Shown here: positions 35,659 to 44,571 of the stretch, piece by piece
Layout: each line of letters opens with the position of its first letter
Position numbering within the stretch: the first letter of the stretch is position 1
NCBI GenBank assembly: GCA_051646925.1
Contig: JBOFDK010000086.1
Coordinates: 1-64,000 of the forward strand
DNA from: JBOFDK01 sp051646925
Lineage (GTDB): Bacteria; Bacillota; Clostridia; Lachnospirales; Cellulosilyticaceae
Direction of reading: 5' to 3'
DNA length: 64,000 bases
Notes under the pieces: generated by a model
Database searches by the model: none
The model's input: only the letters and a program-made list of their open reading frames with translations
What the model was told of the DNA's origin: nothing
Program-made: the position numbers and the translations under genes

Positions 35659-35829
35659 TTATTTTACTGTATAATAGCATCTTTTTGGTGATACAATTAT
35701 TTCTTCTTCTTTAAGTGCTTTAAGTGCTTTATCTACTTCTTTTTTATCTATTTCAAGTTTTTCTACGATTTCTCCAGCTTTCATCGGTTCCCCATTTGAT
35801 TTAAGTAAATCTAATACTTTTGATTTCAT
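35659..35829 (-). CDS. Small winged-helix-like protein, 56 residues
   Basis: Begins MKSKVLDLLKSNGEPMKAGE, continues with a recognition-helix-like LEIDKKEVDKALKALKEEEI and ends SPKRCYYTVK. The pattern is like a minimal MarR/LexA-type winged helix. A strong AAGGAGA site precedes the ATG (35827-35829). Function unknown; a nucleic-acid-binding role is likely. Confidence 0.75.
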   Translation of the reverse strand: MKSKVLDLLKSNGEPMKAGEIVEKLEIDKKEVDKALKALKEEEIIVSPKRCYYTVK

Positions 35830-35958
35830 TATATTTTCTCCTTATCATTTGTGATACACGAATTATACTCTTGCACTAATTATTTTTCAAGGCTCTCATA
35901 TTTTATTTTTTTCTATATCTAGTATAACATTTTGTACTAGATGTTTTAAAACTTTCAC

Positions 35959-37398
35959 CTATTCAATTTCTTCCTTAGAATTTAACTCTTTATAATGTAG
36001 TTCCTTATTTTGATACATATCATTATCAGCTTCTTTTAATTGTTCCTCGATATCCTCACTTCTTTGTTTCCATACAACACCTACGGATATACTAACATTG
36101 TTGTCTTCTAGTTCTTTTTTTAATTCATGTATTTTTTTATTAAATAGATGTTCTTCAATTCCAACTACAATAATAACAAACTCATCTCCACCTATTCTAA
36201 ACGCCTCTTTAGCAAAAAACTTTTGAATATGATATGCTGCATTTTTGATGAAATTATCACCATCTTTATGACCTTTTTCATCATTGATTTTTTTGAGACC
36301 ATTCAAGTCAAAAAAAGCTACTCCTGTATTTTGCAACACTACCTCTTGATACTCTTCTACAATCTGATTATATTTATTTCTATTATATAGCATAGTTAAT
36401 GTATCTATATAACTTAAAACTTCAAATGCAGCTTGTTTTTCTTCCGCTTCTGCTTTACTTGATTCTAATTGTTTTGCCGTAAAAATAGTCCATATTAAAT
36501 ACAATATTAATAATACAGTTGCTGTTGCACCAGCTATAATTAGTCTATCTTTATATATTAGTAAACTTCCGAATATAATATTTTCTTCCACTACAATTAA
36601 CATTTGCCAATCAAATATACCAATTGGCGTATAGTATATGTATGAATTTTTTTCATTTTCTCTGGATTTGTAAATAGAGACTCCTGTTTTTGCATGCTTT
36701 ATATCTGTAACTAAGTTTATATTTTCATCACCTTTTAGTTGCTCAGATTGTTCAATATTATAAATATCACCAAGTTCATTTTGCCAATTATTCATAATAA
36801 ATTTTCCATCTCGATAATCAACAATACAACTATATGCATAACCTTCATATTCACCCATTTTAAAGAATGTTGGCATTTTTTCACATTCAATAACCCCAAC
36901 TAACAACGCTCTTACATCTGCTTTATCAATAATTGGCACAGTATAATAAATAACTTCTTTACCACTTACTTTATCTAGCATTCTATTTGACATTTCTTCG
37001 CCTTTTGAAATAAATGTATCAAACGTATAAGGATATCCAACTTCCTTCATTTCGCCACTTTGAAATAAAACACTATTGTCTGGATAAATTACATCTATAC
37101 GCGAAAAAATAGTTCTATCTTGAAATGAATTAATGTATTCAGTAATCATATTATAATATTCAATTTTATTTTCTTGTACCATAGCAGTACTAGCTAATTT
37201 TAACATCATAACATTATCTTGAAAACGTACTGCAATTTCGTTATTAATCGAATTCGCAGTATTTTCAAGTTTTTTCCAGCATTTCTCTTCTTCTATCATT
37301 AAAATATCATTATAAACATCAACAAACATAAGTACACTAACCAATAAAATCATAATTGGCGGTAATATATTTTTCATACCTTTTTTAAAGTTACTCAT
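35959..37398 (-). CDS. Membrane-bound diguanylate cyclase with extracellular sensor
   Basis: About 479 residues: membrane helix near residue 15-30, an extracytoplasmic dCache-like sensor (about 35-275), a second membrane helix (LIIAGATATVLLILYLIWTIF), then a GGDEF domain with FRIGGDEFVI. It should make cyclic di-GMP in response to an outside ligand. The RxxD inhibitory site is absent upstream of RIGGDEF (FFAK is found there), so product feedback may be lacking. Start at 37398 with AAAGGA upstream. Confidence 0.88.
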   Translation of the reverse strand: MSNFKKGMKNILPPIMILLVSVLMFVDVYNDILMIEEEKCWKKLENTANSINNEIAVRFQDNVMMLKLASTAMVQENKIEYYNMITEYINSFQDRTIFSRIDVIYPDNSVLFQSGEMKEVGYPYTFDTFISKGEEMSNRMLDKVSGKEVIYYTVPIIDKADVRALLVGVIECEKMPTFFKMGEYEGYAYSCIVDYRDGKFIMNNWQNELGDIYNIEQSEQLKGDENINLVTDIKHAKTGVSIYKSRENEKNSYIYYTPIGIFDWQMLIVVEENIIFGSLLIYKDRLIIAGATATVLLILYLIWTIFTAKQLESSKAEAEEKQAAFEVLSYIDTLTMLYNRNKYNQIVEEYQEVVLQNTGVAFFDLNGLKKINDEKGHKDGDNFIKNAAYHIQKFFAKEAFRIGGDEFVIIVVGIEEHLFNKKIHELKKELEDNNVSISVGVVWKQRSEDIEEQLKEADNDMYQNKELHYKELNSKEEIE

Positions 37399-37991
37399 AT
37401 CTTTTTCCTTTCTTTTAATTATATAATTCAAAAATTATATTTTATCATGTTATATTTTTCACAATTAAAATCTTATATTATTAATTTTTTATATTAAATT
37501 AATAATTGAATTTTGTAATATCACTCACACTCTAATCTTCTATTTATTCAAATTTTATCATTATCCTATTTTACATATGTATATATTTTAATATCTATAA
37601 ATTATAAGTCACTAAACCGTAAGTAAGTATTATTTTGATTTTTTCAATTATTTTATATTATCTAATTATATCACGTTTTTTTGAATTTGAATACATATAT
37701 ACTTTCTTAATTCTTAATTGTTTATCATATTATTTATACTATATCCTTATTATTAAAATTATATATTCTTTTTTAATGCATCATATACTGTTATCTTTAA
37801 AATATATTTTTCCACAGTCTAAACTAAAAGCTCTTTTCTTGTTATATTTTATCATTTACACCTTTTAACACAAAAAAGTATTATGAATTTATTTATCCAG
37901 TTTCATAATACTTTTTTATACATATCATATTTAAATACTTACTTAACATTTTGTTTTATTCCATATACACTAACATTTACTATATATTTTT
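37399..37991. other. AT-rich intergenic region, no gene seen
   Basis: About 590 bp between the GGDEF gene and the 444-residue cluster gene. Both strands have only low-complexity ORFs without ribosome sites. The terminator of the cluster lies at 37871-37918. The GGDEF promoter must be in the left part, but I see no clear consensus. Confidence 0.6.
37871..37918 (-). terminator. Terminator after the 37992-46191 cluster
   Basis: Perfect hairpin with arms AAAAAAGTATTATGAA and TTCATAATACTTTTTT, 74 bp after the last gene of the cluster. Confidence 0.85.
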
Positions 37992-39326
37992 TTAGTAATA
38001 GCCCTCGTCGTCATCGTCGTCATAGTCATAGGCGCTGTCTTCTTTTTCTTTTTCTTCTTCTTCTTCTTCTTTTTTTTCTTCTTTCTTTTCTTCTTCTTCT
38101 TCTTCTTCTTCATAATCATAGTCATCTTCATATCCAGCTTGATATCCAGCTGATACATATGGTATCCGTTTTTCGTTCCCATCTTCATCTACTCTAACAA
38201 CAAACGCATTTCCATCTTCTGTTTTTACTAATATATGATCTTCATCTAATACATAAACACCATCATCTATCGCTACAGCTAATCCTTGCAAATTACTAGT
38301 TGCATCAGATAATGTCTCTTGTAAATTTTTCAAAACTAATGACATTTCTCCTATAGCCGTATCTAATTTATCTCTTGTTATTGAACCAAATATTAAAGAA
38401 AATACTGTATCTACAAGAATAAAAACTACCGCACCTATAACCGTTGCATATAGTAATGATGTCCCCGTAATAGTAGTTTTAGCTACGTTTGCCCCTACCT
38501 CTGACCCTACCTCTGCCACTGCCTCTGCCACTGCCTCTGCCACTGCCTCTGACCCTACATTTGACCCTAGCCTTGACACTGCATTTGACCCTACCTCTGC
38601 CGCTGCCTCTGCCATTATGTTTACCCCTGAGTTTTGTATCATTGACTGAGATAAACTTTTCACACCTACCTGAGCTACCTCTTCTCCCATAGCTGCTGCT
38701 TGTTGCACAACTGAATGAGATAGAACTGAATTAGATAGATTTCCTGCGGAGTTTCTTATTGCAAGGTTACCAATATTCTGACTACTAGCTTGAACAATAC
38801 CTTGACCCACGTCTGCCGCAACCATTCCCATTCTCTGAGCCATTGCTGCAACATCTGCTGTCATTACCGGTTTTGCCAAAAAACCTCTTAATTTTATTGC
38901 ACCAACAGTTATTGCAATAGATGGTGAAAGAATTGAACTTACAACAATCCCCATTTTAGTTATATCGAGTTCTGATACTTCTTTTAATTTTCCCGCTTTA
39001 ATTAAATCTTTCAAAAATATCAATTCTTCAAATCCACAAACAGCTAATACTTGATCAAAAAACAACTGAGTATCTAGTATTACGCCATTAATTTCTTCAA
39101 TACACTCACCTACAGTATCTTTACGAATATCTTTATTTATCGTAAGCATTGCTCTTCCCTTAGTTATTTCGTTTTCTTTTTGTCTAAGCATATAGTTTAT
39201 ACGATGTGCTACGGCATTCCACGCACTTTTGTAGTTTTCAAATGTTAGACTAATTTGTTTACGTAACTTATCAAATTCTATTTTTCTTTTTTTATTACCC
39301 GGAAACAATAGGTTATCTAAAATCAT
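37992..39326 (-). CDS. Large helical protein with hydrophobic segments and polyacidic tail (cluster member)
   Basis: 444 residues, not recognised. N-terminal helical domain (1-115) with LLFPGNKKRKIE, SAWNAVAHRIN and INKDIRKDTVGECIEEI. Hydrophobic segment about 124-143, an Ala/Gly/Ser-rich insert of about 140 residues with repeats (AVAEAVAEAVAE), a second hydrophobic segment about 288-314, a helix, then a short strand unit (IDDGVYVLDEDHILVKTEDG) shared with two neighbouring proteins. The tail (about 400-444) is Asp/Glu/Lys-rich. The layout recalls helical pore formers (inference). Good GAGAGGAGAGGTG ribosome site; no signal peptide. Last gene of its transcript. Confidence 0.7.
   Translation of the reverse strand: MILDNLLFPGNKKRKIEFDKLRKQISLTFENYKSAWNAVAHRINYMLRQKENEITKGRAMLTINKDIRKDTVGECIEEINGVILDTQLFFDQVLAVCGFEELIFLKDLIKAGKLKEVSELDITKMGIVVSSILSPSIAITVGAIKLRGFLAKPVMTADVAAMAQRMGMVAADVGQGIVQASSQNIGNLAIRNSAGNLSNSVLSHSVVQQAAAMGEEVAQVGVKSLSQSMIQNSGVNIMAEAAAEVGSNAVSRLGSNVGSEAVAEAVAEAVAEVGSEVGANVAKTTITGTSLLYATVIGAVVFILVDTVFSLIFGSITRDKLDTAIGEMSLVLKNLQETLSDATSNLQGLAVAIDDGVYVLDEDHILVKTEDGNAFVVRVDEDGNEKRIPYVSAGYQAGYEDDYDYEEEEEEEEKKEEKKEEEEEEKEKEDSAYDYDDDDDEGYY
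38509..38556 (-). repeat. 12-bp tandem repeat within the 444-residue gene
   Basis: Four units resembling GCCTCTGCCACT (plus strand). They encode the AVAE repeats between the two hydrophobic segments. Other degenerate copies follow to about 38620. Confidence 0.85.
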
Positions 39327-39342
39327 ACTACACCTCTCCTCT

Positions 39343-40125
39343 CTATACTTTTTTACCTTTATTTATTTTAAGAATTTTAAATTTCCCCTTATATTTCAAG
39401 ATAATAGTGTTATCATCAATACGATAACTACCTTCCTTAATCCTTTGAGCAATTCCCATTAAATTAACCGTTGCAACTTGGAATTTTGGTTTTATGTCTT
39501 CTACAAATGGTCGTAAAACTCCCATTTGTTTTTTCAATTGCGTTTTTTCATATGCTCCAACAACAACTTCACTTAGAATATCACCTACACTATAAAATAC
39601 TGCACCTATTACAAAACCAAATATCCATCTACCAATATTAGCAAATGCTTTAATCCATCCTGTTGCAGTAATTACAATTAGCTTCGTGACAGCTGGAGCC
39701 GCAAAACTTGACCAAACAGCATGGAATAAGAAAAGAAAAGCTCTAGAAATAGCAATTCCTTTAAATTCTCCTATATCATTTGCTTTTATTTCTACCCCTT
39801 CCCATATATTATCTATTCCATCTTCCAAACATAAATCGAACATGATTTTATTAAATATTTTCCCCGTACGCTCAACAACTCCTGAAATTTCAGTAAGACA
39901 GTCTCCTACAGAATGTATCTCTATATCACGCGTTATTTTTTCAACTATAAAATATCTATATTCTGAAGTTGGACACTCTTCTAATAAACTTGTTAACAAT
40001 CCCGCTACTTTATTCCATGCTATTCTAAAATCTGAAAATGTCGTCACTATCTCGGCTCTGAGGTCCATTAATCCCATTTTCAACATAGCATTTTCTTTAT
40101 ATATCATATCACCCATTGCGCCCAT
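39343..40125 (-). CDS. Helical protein with central hydrophobic region (cluster member)
   Basis: 260 residues, same architecture as the proteins at 37992-39326 and 45427-46191: N-terminal helical part with FSDFRIAWNKVAGLL and VEKITRDIEIHSVGDCLTEISGVV, a central hydrophobic region about 123-190 (probably two or more helices), and a C-terminal helix plus the strand unit IKEGSYRIDDNTIILKYKG. No signal peptide. The ribosome site GGGGTGAAA abuts an (AATA)n repeat. It precedes the 444-residue gene by 16 bp. Confidence 0.7.
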   Translation of the reverse strand: MGAMGDMIYKENAMLKMGLMDLRAEIVTTFSDFRIAWNKVAGLLTSLLEECPTSEYRYFIVEKITRDIEIHSVGDCLTEISGVVERTGKIFNKIMFDLCLEDGIDNIWEGVEIKANDIGEFKGIAISRAFLFLFHAVWSSFAAPAVTKLIVITATGWIKAFANIGRWIFGFVIGAVFYSVGDILSEVVVGAYEKTQLKKQMGVLRPFVEDIKPKFQVATVNLMGIAQRIKEGSYRIDDNTIILKYKGKFKILKINKGKKV

Positions 40126-40136
40126 ATTTTCACCCC

Positions 40137-40167
<31 letters not shown>

Positions 40168-40168
<1 letters not shown>

Positions 40169-40821
40169 TAAAGAATTCTTATATTTTTTTTAAAAGCTGT
40201 TCCTTTCAATTCATAAGTCATTTGATATGGTGAATTTTCAGAATAAATAAACGGTTCACTTGTAACATCTTTCGCCCAAGTAACATTCGCTTTAGGAAAA
40301 CATACTGTCAAATCTTTCATTCCACAATCCGAAAAATCATATTCTTCAGAACGTCCTACTGATAGACCAGCACTTCTCCAAAATAAATCTATACTTTGGG
40401 CTCCAATCCCTTCATCATTTGCATTGTAGTATACTTCACATTTTGCAACAACTGCTGCATGATTATTAAATATAACTGATTTGTATGAATTTTCTTTAGT
40501 AGTTATCCTTACTACTCCCTCTGATGAATTTTCTTCTTCTAGAGTCAGTAATCTTCCTTCTCCTCCCGGATGATATACTAACTTATTACTGCTAACTATT
40601 TGCATTTGGTCATTTCCTTGCTTTAGACTAATCGTAATTTCCTCCATTTTTTCATAATGAAATTTTTCTAAAAATATTCTTCCTGAATATGCACCCGGCT
40701 TAAGCATTTTACTTTGATGTAGATTCTTACTTTTTTTTGATTTTATTTGAAGAAACAACTCTCTATTTGTATTGTTATATAGTACAAATCCTCTTATAAA
40801 TTTATTTGATATATCTCCCAT
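40168..40821 (-). CDS. Beta-rich paralog, 217-residue type (cluster member)
   Basis: One of six paralogs. N-terminal block FIRGFVLYNNTNRELFLQI, then SKMLKPGAYSGRIFL, the conserved YHPGGEGRLLTL, NNHAAVVAKCEVYYN, LSVGRSEEYDF, DLTVCFPKANVTW and SEPFIYSENS ... YELKGTAFKK. Mainly beta strands are expected; no signal peptide. GGAGGAAA precedes the ATG. It is read 55 bp after the 220-residue paralog at 40876. Function unknown. Confidence 0.75.
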
Positions 40822-40875
40822 TTTATTTCCTCCATTTTGAATTTTTTCATTTTATTATCTATTCTTATATATTTT

Positions 40876-41538
40876 TTATTTTGCATATGCAGTAAATTTT
40901 TTCGAAAAAGCGGTTCCTCTTAATTCATAACTTATTGTATAATCTGAATCACTTGAGTATACAAAAATCTCTCCGTAAGCATTTGACGACCAAAATACAT
41001 CTGCTACGGGATAACAAATTGACAACTCTGGTATCTTATCTTCTCCTAGAGTAGTTAAGTCAATATAATCTCCATACCCTACTGACTTAGAACCACATCT
41101 CCAAACTTCCCGCCCCTTTGATTTATGATTATATTGATCTTTTTCTATAGCTATTGCAAATTTACTCACTGTTGCTGAATGATTACTAAATCTAACTGCT
41201 TTAAATGTATTTGCAAAATGTTGTATTACCATCATTTCATCTATTTGATGAATTGAATTTACATTACATTCTCCTCCTGGATGATACATATACCTCATTG
41301 GTTCTGCATTTTTAAATATAACCCCTTGCCAAGTAACATCAAATACAATCATGTCATATTTTTCAAAACCATATTTCCCAAGCAAAATTGCCTCAGAATA
41401 TTTACCTGACCCAATACTAATCTTCAACTTTACAAATTTACCCTCTTCAGATTTTGAACTTATTTTAACCTCTATATCTTTATCTGTGTTATTGTACAAA
41501 CGCATACCTTTTACTATTTTAGTTACTATTCTTGCCAT
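40876..41538 (-). CDS. Beta-rich paralog, 220-residue type (cluster member)
   Basis: Paralog of 43002-43664, in the same relative place: VKGMRLYNNTDKDIEVKI, YHPGGECNVNSI, FSNHSATVSKFAIAI, SVGYGDYIDL, ELSICYPVADVFW, YSSDSDYTISYELRGTAFSKK. It has its own upstream promoter-like block (41586-41628), 48 bp before the start, shared with 43002-43664. AAGGAGGT site. Function unknown. Confidence 0.75.
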   Translation of the reverse strand: MARIVTKIVKGMRLYNNTDKDIEVKISSKSEEGKFVKLKISIGSGKYSEAILLGKYGFEKYDMIVFDVTWQGVIFKNAEPMRYMYHPGGECNVNSIHQIDEMMVIQHFANTFKAVRFSNHSATVSKFAIAIEKDQYNHKSKGREVWRCGSKSVGYGDYIDLTTLGEDKIPELSICYPVADVFWSSNAYGEIFVYSSDSDYTISYELRGTAFSKKFTAYAK

Positions 41539-41585
41539 AATATACCTCCTTATTTTTAACTAATCTTATATAATTATTTTTATTT

Positions 41586-41628
41586 CCCTATATACTATTC
41601 AGCAATAACTAAATTTGTGATAATTTTT
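41586..41628 (-). promoter_or_regulatory. Conserved promoter-like block, copy 1
   Basis: Contains GAATAGTATATAGGG and TTATCACAAAT on the minus strand. The same block lies at 43712-43756, also 48 bp from a 220-residue paralog start. The -10-like part is GTATATAGGG; which sigma factor reads it is unclear. Confidence 0.5.
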
Positions 41629-41757
41629 GAGATAATATTTTTTTTATTTTCAAAAAATATTTAAAACATATCTTCGGTTTGCTATTATATTAACTTTTTA
41701 TCTTTTTGTGCGTATTTTCTACTATCCTTTTTCATTAACTATATACATATATTCAAT

Positions 41758-41800
41758 GAAAAAGTTAACATTTAGCCAATTACTAATTGTTAACTTTTTC
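41758..41800. terminator. Hairpin, copy 1 (GTTAAC type)
   Basis: Arms GAAAAAGTTAACA and TGTTAACTTTTTC. Its twin lies at 43797-43841 in the duplicated unit. It probably ends the transcript after the 217-residue position. Confidence 0.7.
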
Positions 41801-41846
41801 TTTTTTGCCTAATAACTATATAACCTCAAAACACTAATTGTTAGCA

Positions 41847-41955
41847 TTAATCAATAGTTATTAATCTTAGTTTAACAGTTGAACCCTCCACCTCGTATGC
41901 TTTTGCATTATTTGAAGTTTCAGCATATACAAATGTCATAGATGTAGAATTTGCT
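41847..41955 (-). pseudogene. C-terminal fragment of a 217-residue-type paralog
   Basis: On the minus strand NSTSMTFVYAETSNNAKAYE ... STVKLRLITID aligns with the end of the 43888-44541 protein (DSTSIPFLYSETSNKTIVYE ... TTFKTQLTIIG). The rest of that gene is missing, and its start lies within or beside the end of the 41956-42927 gene. It indicates an internal deletion in one copy of a duplicated unit. Confidence 0.8.
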
Positions 41956-42927
41956 CTATAATGAAGGTGTTTTATCTAAATTACATGGTCTAAAGTTAGG
42001 AAATAATGTTGTTCCTGTTAGCATATACATTTTACTATATTCCGATCTTTCTGAATAAAGTAATGGTTGCGATTCAGCATCACGCCCACCAGATACAACT
42101 ACCTTAACATGACATACAGTCATATCCGGCAATCCTAACGCTCTCAAATTACATACGGATGTACGTCCAACACTAATATTTTCAGTTGAACAAAATTTTT
42201 CAAATTTTTGTTCAACTCCGTCACCAAGCTCTACTGGTATACTAATTTCAACTTTAGCATTCATCCCTGCATGATTAATGAGCCCTACTCTTTGATGAGA
42301 AGTAGTATTACAATTAAACACCCATCTGTTTGATTCTTCTCTATCTTTTGAAATGGTAATCATAGCAACATCCCCATCTGGATGATACATTAATTCATAC
42401 TCCTCTGTTAAATCCATCTCTTGCTCTTTCTCCTCTTCAACTATTTTCATTTTTTCATCAGTTATCTTTTTAGGTTTCTCTATTACCTCTTCAACCTTAT
42501 TTCCTTTACTAATATTTATTAAGTCTTCAATTTTAACTACCTTAATCTCTTCTGTTACTGCTGGTTTATCATTATTTTCTTTGCCCTCTTTTGTTTCTTC
42601 TGGTTTATCATTATTTTCTTTGCCCTCTTTTGTTTCTTCTGCTTTAATCTCTTCTTCAGTAAGTTTAACTCTTCTGCTAACTTTAATCTTTTTAACAATT
42701 GCTAAATTAAACTCTGTCGCATCTTTTAATTTTAATTCATTTAAAAAAATCTTGTTTGACAAAGTTGCCTTTTTAATATTCATATTTAATGCAGCTGATG
42801 ATTCAGAATCATCTGCATTTTCATTTGCTTTATTTTCTTTCTTCGGATATAGTCTGACATTTAAATCCTCGTCACTTTCATTGATAACTACAAAACCTCT
42901 TATAATTTTAATTTTTTTGTTGTCCAT
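41956..42927 (-). CDS. Large beta-rich paralog with repeat-rich spacer (cluster member)
   Basis: 323 residues, paralog of 44572-45345. N-terminal block KIIRGFVVINESDEDLNVRLYPK, then a Lys/Glu-rich spacer about 100-170 that contains a two-copy 13-residue repeat (PEETKEGKENNDK), then YHPDGDVAMITISKD, LINHAGMNAKVEISIP, ISVGRTSVCNL, DMTVCHVKVVVSGGRDAESQPLLYSERS and YMLTGTTLFPNFRPC. The last residues (NLDKTPSL) differ from its paralog, where a deletion fused it to the fragment at 41847. Start at 42927 with AGGGGG upstream. Function unknown. Confidence 0.72.
   Translation of the reverse strand: MDNKKIKIIRGFVVINESDEDLNVRLYPKKENKANENADDSESSAALNMNIKKATLSNKIFLNELKLKDATEFNLAIVKKIKVSRRVKLTEEEIKAEETKEGKENNDKPEETKEGKENNDKPAVTEEIKVVKIEDLINISKGNKVEEVIEKPKKITDEKMKIVEEEKEQEMDLTEEYELMYHPDGDVAMITISKDREESNRWVFNCNTTSHQRVGLINHAGMNAKVEISIPVELGDGVEQKFEKFCSTENISVGRTSVCNLRALGLPDMTVCHVKVVVSGGRDAESQPLLYSERSEYSKMYMLTGTTLFPNFRPCNLDKTPSL
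42563..42640 (-). repeat. 39-bp perfect tandem repeat, two copies
   Basis: Two identical in-frame units, 42563-42601 and 42602-42640, encode EETKEGKENNDKP twice in the spacer of the 323-residue protein. The paralog at 44572-45345 has no such repeat, so it is a recent in-frame expansion. Confidence 0.9.
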
Positions 42928-43001
42928 ACTCCATCCCCCTATATAAATATTAATCTCAATTAAGCCTTTTGCTTTGATAAACATTCTTTTTTTACTTTTA
43001 T

Positions 43002-43664
43002 TTATTTACCATATTTGATCATCCATTTTTTAAAAACTGTTCCTTTCAATTCATAAGTTGCTACATATGCTGAATTTTTTGAATATAAAACAAGCTCACC
43101 CTCTTTATCGTTTGACCATTGAACATTTGCCACTGGATAACATATTTCTAAATCAGCGTCTGCTAGTTCTTTTAAATCATCTAAACTACAATAATCTGCC
43201 CTGCCTAATGGTTGACGTTTACCACTCCAATACCTCCTTCCTTTTCCTTGTGGACAATCATTATCTATTTCTCCATATACATCCAGTCCAGCTACCGTAG
43301 CTGAATGATTACTAAATCTAACACCTTTAACCCCACTCGCATAATCTTGCATTAACATCGCTTCACCTTCTTTTTGAATTGATATTATATTTCCTTCACC
43401 ATTTGGATGATAAATATATTTCACTGCTTCTATATTGGGCCATTTCACTCCATCCACCATAATTTCAAATATAATTTCGTCACCTATTTCCAACTTATAT
43501 TTACCCAATAAAATTATTTGAGAATATCTATTTGCCAGAATATTCATTTTTGATTTTTGCACTTTATTTTCTTTAGATTGTACACTTAATATAACCTCTA
43601 TATTTTTATCTGTCCGGTTATATAAGAGTGCTCCTCTTATTATTTTAGTAGTTATTTGTTCCAT
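43002..43664 (-). CDS. Beta-rich paralog, 220-residue type (cluster member)
   Basis: Paralog of 40876-41538. IIRGALLYNRTDKNIEVIL, YIYHPNGEGNIISI, FSNHSATVAGLDVYG, ADLEICYPVANVQW, LVLYSKNSAYVATYELKGTVFKKW. No signal peptide or known domain. The promoter-like block at 43712-43756 lies 48 bp upstream. It precedes the 323-residue gene by 75 bp. Confidence 0.75.
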   Translation of the reverse strand: MEQITTKIIRGALLYNRTDKNIEVILSVQSKENKVQKSKMNILANRYSQIILLGKYKLEIGDEIIFEIMVDGVKWPNIEAVKYIYHPNGEGNIISIQKEGEAMLMQDYASGVKGVRFSNHSATVAGLDVYGEIDNDCPQGKGRRYWSGKRQPLGRADYCSLDDLKELADADLEICYPVANVQWSNDKEGELVLYSKNSAYVATYELKGTVFKKWMIKYGK

Positions 43665-43711
43665 ACTAATTCCCTTCTTTCTATCAATATCGTACTATTA
43701 ATTTTGCATTG

Positions 43712-43756
43712 CCCTATATACTATTCAGTAGTGACTACATTTGTGATAATTTTTTG
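43712..43756 (-). promoter_or_regulatory. Conserved promoter-like block, copy 2
   Basis: Shares 17 identical bases (CCCTATATACTATTCAG on the plus strand) and ATTTGTGATAATTTTT with 41586-41628, at the same distance (48 bp) from the downstream paralog start. Confidence 0.5.
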
Positions 43757-43796
43757 TATTTTTTTTATTTTAATTAATATCTATGTTGAATTAAAT

Positions 43797-43841
43797 AAAA
43801 AAAGTTAACACTTAGTTATTTACTAATTGTTAACTTTTTTA
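43797..43841. terminator. Hairpin, copy 2 (GTTAAC type)
   Basis: Arms AAAAAAAGTTAACA and TGTTAACTTTTTTA; twin of 41758-41800. It follows the 217-residue gene at 43888-44541. Confidence 0.7.
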
Positions 43842-43887
43842 TTTTTCACATAGTAACTATACAACATTGAAACATTAATTATTAATA

Positions 43888-44541
43888 TTAACCAATAATT
43901 GTTAATTGTGTTTTAAAAGTTGTACCAGTTAACTCATATACTATTGTCTTATTTGAAGTTTCAGAATATAAAAATGGTATAGATGTAGAATCTGATCCGC
44001 ATGATACATTTGCTCTTGGATAACATAACATTAAATCCTTAATTTCCCCATTTTTCAAATCAAGTTTGCTAGAATAACCTACCGAAGCACTACCACTTCT
44101 AGCCCATGATGGTGATGAATACACAGGTCCTTCTTGATTATAATCTACGTGTACCTCACAAGAAGCTATAGTTGCTGAGTGATTAATTAACTCAACATAT
44201 CTATATGCCTCCGACAATACACCTACCTCTAATGCCTCATATTTCAAAATAATCGAAAGTAGACATATTTCACCTTCAGGATGATATACTATCATATTTT
44301 CTCTTTCTTTTTCTTTTCTCGATGCATTTCCATCCATGAATAAATTCAATACAATAGTTTCCCATTCTTCAAATTGAAAATCTTTAAACTCAATGCTACT
44401 AGAATACTGACCTGGTTGAAGTTCTATTGTCCTGAGTATGTTATCATTGTTTTTTGATGGCATTTGAAGAAACACAACGCTCTCTGTATTATTAACGAAT
44501 ACTGCACCTCGTAAAACCTTATTTTTTATTTTACTTTTCAT
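43888..44541 (-). CDS. Beta-rich paralog, 217-residue type (cluster member)
   Basis: VLRGAVFVNNTESVVFLQM, YHPEGEICLLSI, LINHSATIASCEVHVD, SVGYSSKLDL, DLMLCYPRANVSCGSD and SIPFLYSETSNKTIVYELTGTTFKTQ. Closest to the fragment at 41847-41955 and similar to 40168-40821. No signal peptide. AGGGGTGAA site. It lies 30 bp after the 44572-45345 gene. Function unknown. Confidence 0.75.
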   Translation of the reverse strand: MKSKIKNKVLRGAVFVNNTESVVFLQMPSKNNDNILRTIELQPGQYSSSIEFKDFQFEEWETIVLNLFMDGNASRKEKERENMIVYHPEGEICLLSIILKYEALEVGVLSEAYRYVELINHSATIASCEVHVDYNQEGPVYSSPSWARSGSASVGYSSKLDLKNGEIKDLMLCYPRANVSCGSDSTSIPFLYSETSNKTIVYELTGTTFKTQLTIIG

Positions 44542-44571
44542 AATTTCACCCCTATATTAAATTTTATTATT

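Noticed and set aside
37635..37868. Hydrophobic 77-residue plus-strand ORF
   Set aside because: AT-rich intergenic text; no ribosome site; low-complexity composition.
37970..38188. ORF full of Lys/Met opposite or overlapping the polyacidic tail (MKMGTKNG... KKKK)
   Set aside because: It is a shifted frame over the GAA repeats of the 444-residue gene; no ribosome site.
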